6,061 nucleotides of DNA from Candidatus Brocadiaceae bacterium (GTDB lineage Bacteria > Planctomycetota > Brocadiia > SM23-32), in assembly GCA_003551785.1 (NCBI GenBank), contig PUNP01000849.1, forward strand, positions 1-6,061. The letters are read 5' to 3'. The notes beneath the pieces are model-generated. The model was not told where the DNA came from. It was given only the letters and a program-made list of their open reading frames with translations, and did no database searches. The stretch's first letter is position 1; each line of letters starts with the position of its first letter. Shown piece after piece: positions 1 through 5,328 of this stretch. The position numbers were made by a program, and so were the translations under genes.

Positions 1-674
1 AAGTGATTGCGAATATTAATGAAAGGGTGTTGCCTGAATCAACTAATCCCAACTATGAATTCAACTATTTGGATATTGGCAGTGTCGGGACGGGGAGTCT
101 TTTTGAACAACCAACCCGTGTTCGTTTTGAGGATGCGCCTTCAAGAGCACGGAGAATAGTGCAAGAAGGTGATACTATAGTCTCGACCGTAAGGACTTAT
201 CTGAGATCTGTTTATTTCTTCCCTAAAGAGGTAGAAGAGCTTATTGTATCAACAGGATTTGCAGTTTTGACACCTCAAATGGGTATTTTACCTGACTTTC
301 TGGGGATCGCGTTGCAAAGTGATCCGTTTATCAATCGAGTTACAGCTTATTCAACCGGAACTTCTTATCCTGCAATATCTGAATCCTGTTTTGGGAGTTT
401 GCAGATAGCAGTGCCCTCTTCAACAAAAGAACAACATTTGATAACTAAAAGGGTAAAACATAATATAGAGGCAACAAATAAAGCTATTTCTGTGGCCCAA
501 CGCGAAATCGACCTCGTTCAGGAATACCGCACGCGCCTGGTTTCTGATGTCGTGACCGGAAAAGTGGACGTGCGGGATATAGATGTCTCTGAAGTGTCTG
601 CTGAGGATGAAAGGAATGCCGGCGGCCATTTTGAAATATCGGAAACCGAACCGGCCGGGGAGGTGGAAAAATGA
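1..674 (+). CDS. hsdS: Type I restriction-modification specificity subunit HsdS, 3' part
   Basis: HsdS is the DNA-recognition subunit of a type I restriction-modification complex and is shared by the methylase (M2S) and the nuclease (R2M2S) forms. The reading frame is open from the window edge, so the gene starts upstream; the GTG at position 3 falls inside a conserved stretch (INERVLPEST) and is not the likely start. Numbering from that codon, a target-recognition domain spans about residues 5-145, with YLDIGSV (22-28), GDTIVSTVRTYL (56-67), STGFAVL (83-89) and the GTSYPAI signature (119-125). The conserved coiled helix follows, ending in REIDLVQEYRTRLVSDVVTG (167-186) and VDVRDIDV, then an acidic tail. 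The family has about 400 residues and two recognition domains, so the first one should lie to the left. G+C rises from about 40% (1-480) to about 54% (481-660). hsdM is not in the window. Confidence -1.
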   Translation, partial: VIANINERVLPESTNPNYEFNYLDIGSVGTGSLFEQPTRVRFEDAPSRARRIVQEGDTIVSTVRTYLRSVYFFPKEVEELIVSTGFAVLTPQMGILPDFLGIALQSDPFINRVTAYSTGTSYPAISESCFGSLQIAVPSSTKEQHLITKRVKHNIEATNKAISVAQREIDLVQEYRTRLVSDVVTGKVDVRDIDVSEVSAEDERNAGGHFEISETEPAGEVEK

Positions 675-777
675 TAACGCGCGAAGATTCTTCACAATCC
701 CGGGGGGATTTTCCACGTCGGCGCGATGGCGGTCCCTGGGTTTCAGTCCGCATTTGCGGGTCCCCACCCCTTTCCGC
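675..777. other. GC-rich non-coding spacer between hsdS and the toxin-antitoxin promoter
   Basis: This gap has no recognisable gene. By hand count 701-780 is about 66% G+C, well above the flanking genes. An ATG at 671 overlaps the hsdS stop in an ATGA arrangement and opens a 36-codon frame ending at 781; the peptide is rich in Arg, Gly, Pro and Ser and resembles nothing I know, so I do not call it a gene. A small inverted repeat, CCGC-ATTT-GCGG, sits at 748-759 without a following T run. The stretch may be the scar of a lost downstream gene or the edge of an inserted module; that is inference. Confidence -1.
696..712 (+). terminator. Possible weak terminator after hsdS
   Basis: AATCCC (696-701) pairs with GGGATT (705-710) around a GGG loop, and the run of T at 709-712 follows. 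The stem is only 6 bp and the T run overlaps it, so this would be a weak intrinsic terminator. Its place 22 bases after the hsdS stop and ahead of a separate promoter fits the role. Confidence -1.
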
Positions 778-806
778 TTGACAATCTTTACGTATCAGGT
801 TAAGAT
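778..806 (+). promoter_or_regulatory. sigma70-type promoter of higBA
   Basis: A perfect -35 box TTGACA (778-783) is followed by a 17-base spacer and a -10-like TAAGAT (801-806, 4 of 6 consensus). Transcription would start near 813, only about 9 bases before the higB ATG at 822. A small inverted repeat, TATC (793-796) and GATA (804-807), overlaps the -10 box and could be part of an autorepression operator, since HigA antitoxins bind their own promoter; the operator idea is inference from the family. Confidence -1.
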
Positions 807-821
807 ATAAAATGAATGTGA

Positions 822-1160
822 ATGGATATAACTTTCAAAACCAAAAAGCTGAAAGGACTTTTCAATTCACAACATAAGCTCCAGAAAGAACATGGCGCGG
901 CAATGGCGAAAGTCATAAGACAGCGAATGGATGATCTCGAAGCTGCCGATAATCTTGAAACCATGCGCTATTTGCCCGGCAGGTGTCATGAGCTCAGAGG
1001 AAATCTAAAAGGATGTTTTGCTGTTGACCTGCGCGGGAGTTTTCGCCTTATTTTTCGTCCGGAAGGTCATATCGATCGATACAAAAAGCCTGACGGAGGT
1101 ATTGACTGGAATAGAGTTGTGGCAATTCGGATTGAGGAGGTGCAAGATTATCATGGTTAA
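822..1160 (+). CDS. higB: HigB-type toxin of a type II toxin-antitoxin system (RelE/ParE superfamily)
   Basis: HigB toxins are small RelE-fold, ribosome-dependent mRNA interferases that act in the cytoplasm and are held inactive by HigA. The 112-residue product has the family layout: an MDITFKTKKL first strand, a helical segment with AKVIRQRMDDLEAADNLE (29-46), LPGRCHELRGNLKG (51-64), a FAVDLRGSFRLIFRP strand region (66-80), and a C-terminal IRIEEVQDYHG (102-112). Length is normal for the family. The ATG at 822 is the only start giving the complete N-terminal strand; the ATG at 812 is out of frame. No clear Shine-Dalgarno precedes it, and the predicted leader is very short. The stop overlaps the start of the antitoxin gene, so toxin and antitoxin are translationally coupled in the usual HigB-first order. 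It looks intact. The fold assignment is firm; that it cleaves mRNA is from family knowledge. Confidence -1.
   Translation: MDITFKTKKLKGLFNSQHKLQKEHGAAMAKVIRQRMDDLEAADNLETMRYLPGRCHELRGNLKGCFAVDLRGSFRLIFRPEGHIDRYKKPDGGIDWNRVVAIRIEEVQDYHG
1135..1141 (+). promoter_or_regulatory. Ribosome binding site fixing the higA start
   Basis: AGGAGGT, a near-perfect Shine-Dalgarno, lies inside the end of higB, 11 bases before the ATG at 1153. The spacing is a little long, but it supports 1153 over upstream codons of the same open frame, which begins at 1018 inside higB. Confidence -1.
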
Positions 1161-2259
1161 TGAACTAATCAAAAATGAATATATGCCGGATGTTGTTTCC
1201 CCCCCCGGCGAAACCCTGCGGGATATATTGAATGAACAGGACATGTCACAGATTGAGCTGGCCGACCGTACCGGGCATACTGAAAAGCATGTCAGTGAAA
1301 TCATCAATGCTAAAGCCGCTATTTCCCATCAAATGGCGTTGGAACTGGAACGTGTTTTGGGGACACCGGCTTCATTCTGGAACAACCGTGAAGGCAGGTA
1401 CAGGGAATATCTGGCGAGGAGCAAAGCAAAGCAGAATATGGAGAAAAAGAGCCATTGGCTGGCGAACTTTCCTGTAGCGGACATGATCGATAACAGTTGG
1501 CTACGGGGTTTTAAATCAAAATCCGACCAGCTGCAGGAATTACTGAATTTCTTTGGCATCGCCCAACCGGAAAATTGGGAAAAATTCTGGTCAACGGAAA
1601 CCGTCCTGTACAGGCTTTCTGCCGCTTTTGAAATCAACCCTTATGCACTTTCCGCGTGGCTGCGCCAGGGAGAACGGCAGGCTTTGCAGCGTGAGACGAA
1701 CCGGTTCGATAAACAGGCGTTTAAAAAAGCGCTGGGCAATATCCGAGGCTTAACCCTTCATCCGGCAGAAATGTTCAGCATAGAACTTCAGAACGCCTGT
1801 GCAGAATGCGGAGTGGCCGTAGAATATGTCAAGCAGTTGAAAGGGTGCTGTGTGAGCGGAGCCGCTCGATGGCTGTCAAAACGCAAACCATTAATCCAAC
1901 TCTCGCTGCGCTATAAAAAAGATGATCACTTCTGGTTCAGTTTTTTCCACGAAGCGGCTCATATTTTGCTTCATTCAAGAGAGAATATCTTTCTTGATAA
2001 TAATGAACAAGATGATGAAAAAAACGATCAAGACTTGGAAGATGAAGCCAATGAATTTGCTGCCTCGGTACTTATTGATCAGGAAAAGTTCCATGAACAT
2101 TTTGCCGGGAAGAAAAGAATTAGTAAAAAAGAAGTGCGCGAATTCGCAGAAGCACAAGGTATTGCTCCGGGGATTGTTGTCGGTCAGCTCCATTATCATG
2201 AATATTGGCCTTATCAAAACGGACAAGGTCTCAAGAAGACGTTGAAATGGCCTGAATGA
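1153..2259 (+). CDS. higA: HigA-type antitoxin fused to an ImmA/IrrE-family metallopeptidase domain
   Basis: The 368-residue product is the expected partner of the preceding toxin. Residues 11-80 form a HigA-type XRE helix-turn-helix: MPDVVSPPGETLRDIL, then MSQIELADRTG, and LGTPASFWNN (69-78), the typical end of the HigA domain. A helical linker (about 80-200) leads to an ImmA/IrrE (M78-like) peptidase domain with HEAAH at 266-270, the HExxH zinc site, and a downstream EDEANEFAA (296-304) that supplies the usual third acidic ligand region. Plain HigA antitoxins have about 100 residues, so this is the long, fused form. The helix-turn-helix part should bind toxin and promoter; by analogy with ImmA and IrrE, the peptidase may cleave a regulator, perhaps the antitoxin itself, but the substrate is unknown. 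The start at 1153 follows AGGAGGT and overlaps higB by 8 bp. The key zinc-site residues are present and the frame is unbroken, so it looks functional. Confidence -1.
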   Translation: MVNELIKNEYMPDVVSPPGETLRDILNEQDMSQIELADRTGHTEKHVSEIINAKAAISHQMALELERVLGTPASFWNNREGRYREYLARSKAKQNMEKKSHWLANFPVADMIDNSWLRGFKSKSDQLQELLNFFGIAQPENWEKFWSTETVLYRLSAAFEINPYALSAWLRQGERQALQRETNRFDKQAFKKALGNIRGLTLHPAEMFSIELQNACAECGVAVEYVKQLKGCCVSGAARWLSKRKPLIQLSLRYKKDDHFWFSFFHEAAHILLHSRENIFLDNNEQDDEKNDQDLEDEANEFAASVLIDQEKFHEHFAGKKRISKKEVREFAEAQGIAPGIVVGQLHYHEYWPYQNGQGLKKTLKWPE

Positions 2260-2278
2260 ACTATGCACAGTATTGACC

Positions 2279-2301
2279 CTTATTTGACGGCTATTTGACT
2301 G
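2279..2301. repeat. 23-bp direct repeat, copy 1
   Basis: This exact 23-base sequence occurs again at 2374-2396. It is itself built from two TATTTGAC units (2281-2288 and 2292-2299) separated by GGC, so they start 11 bases apart. A further related unit, TATTGAC, lies just upstream at 2271-2277. It follows the higA stop by 19 bases. Confidence -1.
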
Positions 2302-2303
2302 CG

Positions 2304-2331
2304 CCCTTGCCGCTGGCCATATACGGCAGGG
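2304..2331. other. Imperfect hairpin between the direct repeats
   Basis: CCCTTGCCG (2304-2312) pairs with CGGCAGGG (2324-2331) with one bulged T, giving 8 base pairs around an 11-base loop. No T run follows, so it is not a standard intrinsic terminator. It may stabilise the 3' end of the higBA transcript or form part of a small structured element; its role is unknown. Confidence -1.
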
Positions 2332-2346
2332 TAAACTCACAATCAT

Positions 2347-2361
2347 GCTACATATTGTAGC
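2347..2361. other. Perfect short inverted repeat
   Basis: GCTACA-TAT-TGTAGC is a perfect 6-bp stem with a 3-base centre. It lies between the two direct repeats and upstream of the ribosome binding site for the DUF4268 remnant. It could be an operator-like palindrome or a small RNA hairpin; there is no T run. Confidence -1.
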
Positions 2362-2373
2362 CACTGCTGATTT

Positions 2374-2396
2374 CTTATTTGACGGCTATTTGACTG
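2374..2396. repeat. 23-bp direct repeat, copy 2
   Basis: This is identical to 2279-2301 and starts 95 bases after it, with TATTTGAC units at 2376-2383 and 2387-2394. The bases on either side differ between the copies, so the repeat is exactly 23 bp. The TTGAC cores resemble -35 boxes, and TTGACG (2379-2384) has a poor -10 (TTAAAA, 2402-2407) at 17 bases, so any promoter here would be weak. Confidence -1.
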
Positions 2397-2418
2397 AGTA
2401 TTTAAAACGGGATGCATT

Positions 2419-2424
2419 GGAGGT
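2419..2424 (+). promoter_or_regulatory. Ribosome binding site fixing the start of the DUF4268 remnant
   Basis: GGAGGT lies 4 bases before the ATG at 2429, where the conserved DUF4268 N-terminus (MIGKIKRVGLREVW) begins. This decides against the upstream ATG at 2345, which has no such site and would run through the hairpin and the direct repeat. Confidence -1.
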
Positions 2425-2428
2425 CAAA

Positions 2429-2611
2429 ATGATCGGAAAAATTAAAAGAGTAGGGCTTCGAGAGGTGTGGCGACATGAGGCTCATGATTTCACGACCTGG
2501 TTGGAAGAGGAAAAGTGGCCGGAAGCGCATGAGGCTATGATCGACGCGATGATTCGGTTGCATAAATCACTCCAACCTTATCTCGATAAACTGGAAGTTC
2601 ACAGGAGATAG
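2429..2611 (+). CDS. Internally deleted DUF4268 protein (remnant)
   Basis: The 60-residue product joins two parts of a DUF4268 protein of usually about 300 residues. Residues 1-27, MIGKIKRVGLREVWRHEAHD followed by FTTWLEE, match the N-terminus of that family. Residues 28-55, EKWPEAHEAMIDAMIRLHKS followed by LQPYLDKL, match its C-terminus, where a tryptophan-proline pair precedes the last amphipathic helix. The middle, which in full members carries a nuclease-like fold with an IENQLEKSDHDHLG-type motif, is absent, and the junction near 2504-2515 keeps the frame. DUF4268 proteins have no settled function and are often found near restriction genes. The start has a good GGAGGT site; the stop lies one base before the hsdR ATG, with the hsdR Shine-Dalgarno inside this ORF, so it may now act mainly to couple translation to hsdR. 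I am confident about the family resemblance from recall, not from a search. It is probably non-functional. Confidence -1.
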   Translation: MIGKIKRVGLREVWRHEAHDFTTWLEEEKWPEAHEAMIDAMIRLHKSLQPYLDKLEVHRR

Positions 2612-2612
2612 C

Positions 2613-4520
2613 ATGATATCAACAACCGATACTTCGGAAAAAGGATTGGAAACGCTGATTGTGAAATACCTTACCAGTAATAGCGATACTGCATCAGATT
2701 CCAAGACATTAGAAACCTCACCGGAGTATGCAATCGGAGGTTATGTGCAGGGACGTTCTGAGGATTTTGATCGGGATCACGCCGTGGATATCGCAAAACT
2801 GCAGGATTTTGTTGGCATAACTCAACCCAAAGCTGCCGAGGCACTCGATCTGTATAACGATTCGCCGCAACGTAACCAGTTTCTGCACCGTCTGCAAGGT
2901 GAAATCGCACGAAGAGGAATCATCGACGTGCTGCGAAACGGCGTCAAACACGGCCCCGTGCATCTGGATGTTTTCTACGGCTCCCCTACCCCCGGCAACA
3001 TCAAAGCACAAAATTATTTTGAGGCCAATATCCTCAGTGTTACCCGACAGCTCCATTACAGCAAGGATGAAACGCAACTGGCACTGGACCTCTGCCTGTT
3101 TATCAACGGTCTTCCCGTAGCGACGTTTGAACTCAAGAACCGGCTAACCAAGCAGACGGTCGATGATGCCGTGCAGCAGTACAAAAGGGACCGCAATCCG
3201 AAAGACCTCCTCTTTCAGTTCGGCCGGTGCATCGTTCATTTTGCCGTCGATGACCAGGTAGTAGCGAAACGAAAAATAGGCGGTCAGGCACGGGCCATGG
3301 TAGTCTGCGGTGGAGTTCAGCGTGCCATCCAGTACTACCATACCATCTCCGATTACCTTAGGGAACGCAAAAGCCCTTATCGTTCTTTGGTGGCTTTTTC
3401 AGGTGAACGGGAATATGGCGGACGGAACGTAACGGAAGCGTCTCTGAATGGTTTTTCGGATAGCCGAACAAAAGAGGAATTTCGCAACGATCCGTATCGT
3501 TTTCTGGTGGTAGCTGATAAGTTCCAGACAGGTTACGACGAACCGCTGCTGCATACGATGTATGTTGATAAACAGCTTTCAGGGGTCAAAGCGGTGCAGA
3601 CGCTTTCACGGCTCAACCGGGCTGATCCGAGAAAAGAAGATGCTTTCGTGTTAGATTTCATGAACGATGCCGATACTATAAAAAATGCGTTTGCTGACTA
3701 CTACCGCACGACTGTCCTCAGTGAAGAGACCGATCCCAATAAACTGCATGATCTGAAAAACTCGCTGGATATGCACCGCGTTTACGCCTGGGAACAAGTA
3801 GAGGATTTGGTACGTTTGTTCCTTGAAGGGGCGGAAAGAGACACACTTGATCCTATTCTTGATGAGTGCGTCAGGATTTATATTAGTGACTTGGACGAAG
3901 ATGCTCAAGTTGATTTCAAAGGAAAGTCAAAAGCGTTTGTGCGTACCTATCAATTCCTTTCCTCTATCTTACCCTACACGAGTAAAGAGTGGGAAAAGTT
4001 GTCTATATTCCTTAATTTCCTCACCCCAAAACTCCCGGCTCCTGTTGAAGAAGACCTGGCAAAAGGCGTTTTGGAGTCTATTGATATGGAGAGCTACCGT
4101 AGTGAAAAACGTGAAACGATTAAGCTTTCGTTAGAAGACAGAAACGGTGAGGTTGATCCGGTACCACCAAGCGGTGGCGGGCATATGCCGGAACCCGAGC
4201 TCGACCATTTGAGTAACATAATAAAAGCATTTAACGAACAATGGGGAAATATCGAATGGGACAATTCCGAGCGCATTCAAAAAGCCATAACGGAAGATAT
4301 ACCAAACCAGGTAGCTTCTGACAGGGCTTATCAGAACGCTATGAAGAATAATGACAAATCAGCGGCTCGTCTGGAACACGACCGTGCGTTAGGCAAAGTC
4401 ATACTTGCCATGCTGTCGGACGATACAGAGTTGTACAAGCAGTTCAGCGACAATCCTGACTTTAAAAAATGGCTATCTGATATAAATTTCCATCTGACTT
4501 ATACTGATAAAGCTGGATAG
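2613..4520 (+). CDS. hsdR: Type I restriction endonuclease subunit HsdR with internal deletion of the first RecA lobe
   Basis: HsdR is the motor and nuclease subunit of type I restriction enzymes: it translocates DNA using ATP and cuts away from the recognition site. The product has 635 residues where this family usually has about 1,000. Residues 1-215 are the N-terminal nuclease domain: TDTSEKGLE at the start, LDLCLFINGLPVATFELKN with the PD-(D/E)xK residues D159 and E173-x-K175, then VDDAVQQYKRDR (183-194). At about 216-221 the sequence jumps from HFAVDDQVV to KIGGQARAMVV, which belongs to the second RecA lobe. Walker A, the DEAH box and the TATP motif are all missing. The second lobe continues with LVVADKFQTGYDEPLLHTMY (298-317, motif V; numbered from the ORF, first residues VV shifted by one) and AVQTLSRLNR (327-336, motif VI), then the helical C-terminal part. 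AGGAG at 2603-2607 serves the ATG. Without an ATPase core it cannot translocate, so restriction should be lost although nuclease residues remain. About 390 residues appear to be gone, with the frame kept. Confidence -1.
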   Translation: MISTTDTSEKGLETLIVKYLTSNSDTASDSKTLETSPEYAIGGYVQGRSEDFDRDHAVDIAKLQDFVGITQPKAAEALDLYNDSPQRNQFLHRLQGEIARRGIIDVLRNGVKHGPVHLDVFYGSPTPGNIKAQNYFEANILSVTRQLHYSKDETQLALDLCLFINGLPVATFELKNRLTKQTVDDAVQQYKRDRNPKDLLFQFGRCIVHFAVDDQVVAKRKIGGQARAMVVCGGVQRAIQYYHTISDYLRERKSPYRSLVAFSGEREYGGRNVTEASLNGFSDSRTKEEFRNDPYRFLVVADKFQTGYDEPLLHTMYVDKQLSGVKAVQTLSRLNRADPRKEDAFVLDFMNDADTIKNAFADYYRTTVLSEETDPNKLHDLKNSLDMHRVYAWEQVEDLVRLFLEGAERDTLDPILDECVRIYISDLDEDAQVDFKGKSKAFVRTYQFLSSILPYTSKEWEKLSIFLNFLTPKLPAPVEEDLAKGVLESIDMESYRSEKRETIKLSLEDRNGEVDPVPPSGGGHMPEPELDHLSNIIKAFNEQWGNIEWDNSERIQKAITEDIPNQVASDRAYQNAMKNNDKSAARLEHDRALGKVILAMLSDDTELYKQFSDNPDFKKWLSDINFHLTYTDKAG

Positions 4521-4601
4521 CTTAAAACGATACAAATAGCCGATAACTGGACGTAGTGTATAAAGCAGTGATGAAAGCGGTAAAAAAAATCGTTCTGTGG
4601 C

Positions 4602-4630
4602 TTGAAATAGAAGATAATCGGATTCGTAAT
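4602..4630 (+). promoter_or_regulatory. Possible promoter for the zinc-finger gene
   Basis: TTGAAA (4602-4607, 5 of 6) is followed by 17 bases and CGTAAT (4625-4630, 4 of 6). Transcription would begin near 4637, inside the terminator stem, so transcripts from here would escape that terminator while those from hsdR would not. This is a weak, pattern-only call. Confidence -1.
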
Positions 4631-4658
4631 GCCCAAAAATGGTTTGGGTATCTTTTTT
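4629..4658 (+). terminator. Intrinsic terminator after hsdR
   Basis: ATGCCCAAA (4629-4637) pairs with TTTGGGTAT (4643-4651) as a 9-bp stem with one G-T wobble and a 5-base loop, followed by C and six T (4653-4658). It lies 108 bases after the hsdR stop and separates the restriction unit from the zinc-finger gene. The gap 4521-4693 holds no gene I can support. Confidence -1.
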
Positions 4659-4693
4659 AAAAACGGAAAACGATTTCAATATGGTGTTTTTTA

Positions 4694-5260
4694 TTGAGTG
4701 ATCTAAACAACTCTCTTAGCGTCAAAGAAAGGAATTTAATCAAAAGCCATTTGGAATTCTATCGTTCATTAGATAATGGTGAAAGGATTCCCAGCACAAA
4801 GAAGCAAAGACATTTTGTTGCTGTGTGCCACGGCAAATCTGCTCCAGAAACAGAACACGAATGGGCGTATATGAATTATAAAATTCTCGTTCATAAAGGA
4901 GAAAACAGTAAACAAAACCAATCTGAAAATGGCCCAGATTCTCCGGATTTCGATTCAAAGAATGCTGATTTTGTCAGCAGCGTTGTTGACGTTCCAGTTC
5001 GTCCGTGCGCATCTTGTAATACACCAATTTCACCTTCACGCTTAATAGCAAAACCGGAAGCGCAATTATGTATAGAGTGCAAAGGACGACAAGAAAAAAA
5101 CAAGGTAAATCCGGAAGTAAGTGAAAAATTATGCCCTCGCTGCAAAACACGTGGCATAGAATCTCATATGGTATGGCGAACTCCTAACGACCCAAATAAG
5201 TATAAGATATCATATTTTCTGGGGTGCAGCCGTTTTCCTGAATGCAAATACACAATTTGA
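4694..5260 (+). CDS. Three-module zinc-finger protein: DUF413-like, DksA/TraR-type finger, topoisomerase-type zinc ribbon
   Basis: The 188-residue product appears to join three small modules. Residues 7-63 resemble DUF413 (the MaoP-like family): LEFYRSLDNGERIPST, FVAVCHGKSAPETEHEWAY. A polar linker (about 68-100) follows. Residues 103-135 form a DksA/TraR-type zinc finger, C105-x2-C108-x17-C126-x2-C129, including SRLIAKPEAQLCIEC. Residues 146-187 form a topoisomerase-type zinc ribbon, C147-x2-C150-x27-C178-x5-C184, ending GCSRFPECKYTI. There is no signal peptide or membrane segment, so it is cytoplasmic and probably binds DNA, RNA polymerase or both; the exact role is not known. The start is inferred to be TTG at 4694: the frame is closed upstream at 4658-4660, no ATG or GTG lies in frame before the domain, and only a weak GGTG (4683-4686) serves as ribosome site. 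All eight cysteines are present and it looks intact. The DUF413 match is the least certain part. Confidence -1.
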   Translation: MSDLNNSLSVKERNLIKSHLEFYRSLDNGERIPSTKKQRHFVAVCHGKSAPETEHEWAYMNYKILVHKGENSKQNQSENGPDSPDFDSKNADFVSSVVDVPVRPCASCNTPISPSRLIAKPEAQLCIECKGRQEKNKVNPEVSEKLCPRCKTRGIESHMVWRTPNDPNKYKISYFLGCSRFPECKYTI

Positions 5261-5328
5261 TTGGAATGCTTTTTGAAATTAAAGTATTTCGGAGGGCGAA
5301 CCGACTTAATCAATATAAGTTCGAGTGA

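Noticed and set aside
420..767. 115-codon ORF on the minus strand opposite the end of hsdS
   Set aside because: It is antisense to the conserved HsdS helix and shows no recognisable domain or ribosome site.
1018..1152. Upstream extension of the higA frame into higB (ATG-like start at 1018)
   Set aside because: It overlaps higB almost completely, adds no HigA-family sequence, and the strong AGGAGGT before 1153 marks the true start.
2279..2396. A minimal CRISPR-like array
   Set aside because: Only two repeats occur, the 72-bp spacer is too long and contains hairpins, and no cas gene is present.
2345..2428. Upstream extension of the DUF4268 remnant from the ATG at 2345
   Set aside because: It would run through a perfect inverted repeat and the direct repeat, has no ribosome site, and the family N-terminus starts at 2429 right after GGAGGT.
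5266..5328. 20-codon ORF abutting the fic start
   Set aside because: Too short, no ribosome site and no recognisable sequence; at most it could be a leader peptide, which cannot be supported.
5281..5328. Possible tRNA-like fragment because of GTTCGAG at 5319-5325
   Set aside because: No acceptor, D or anticodon stems can be folded around it.
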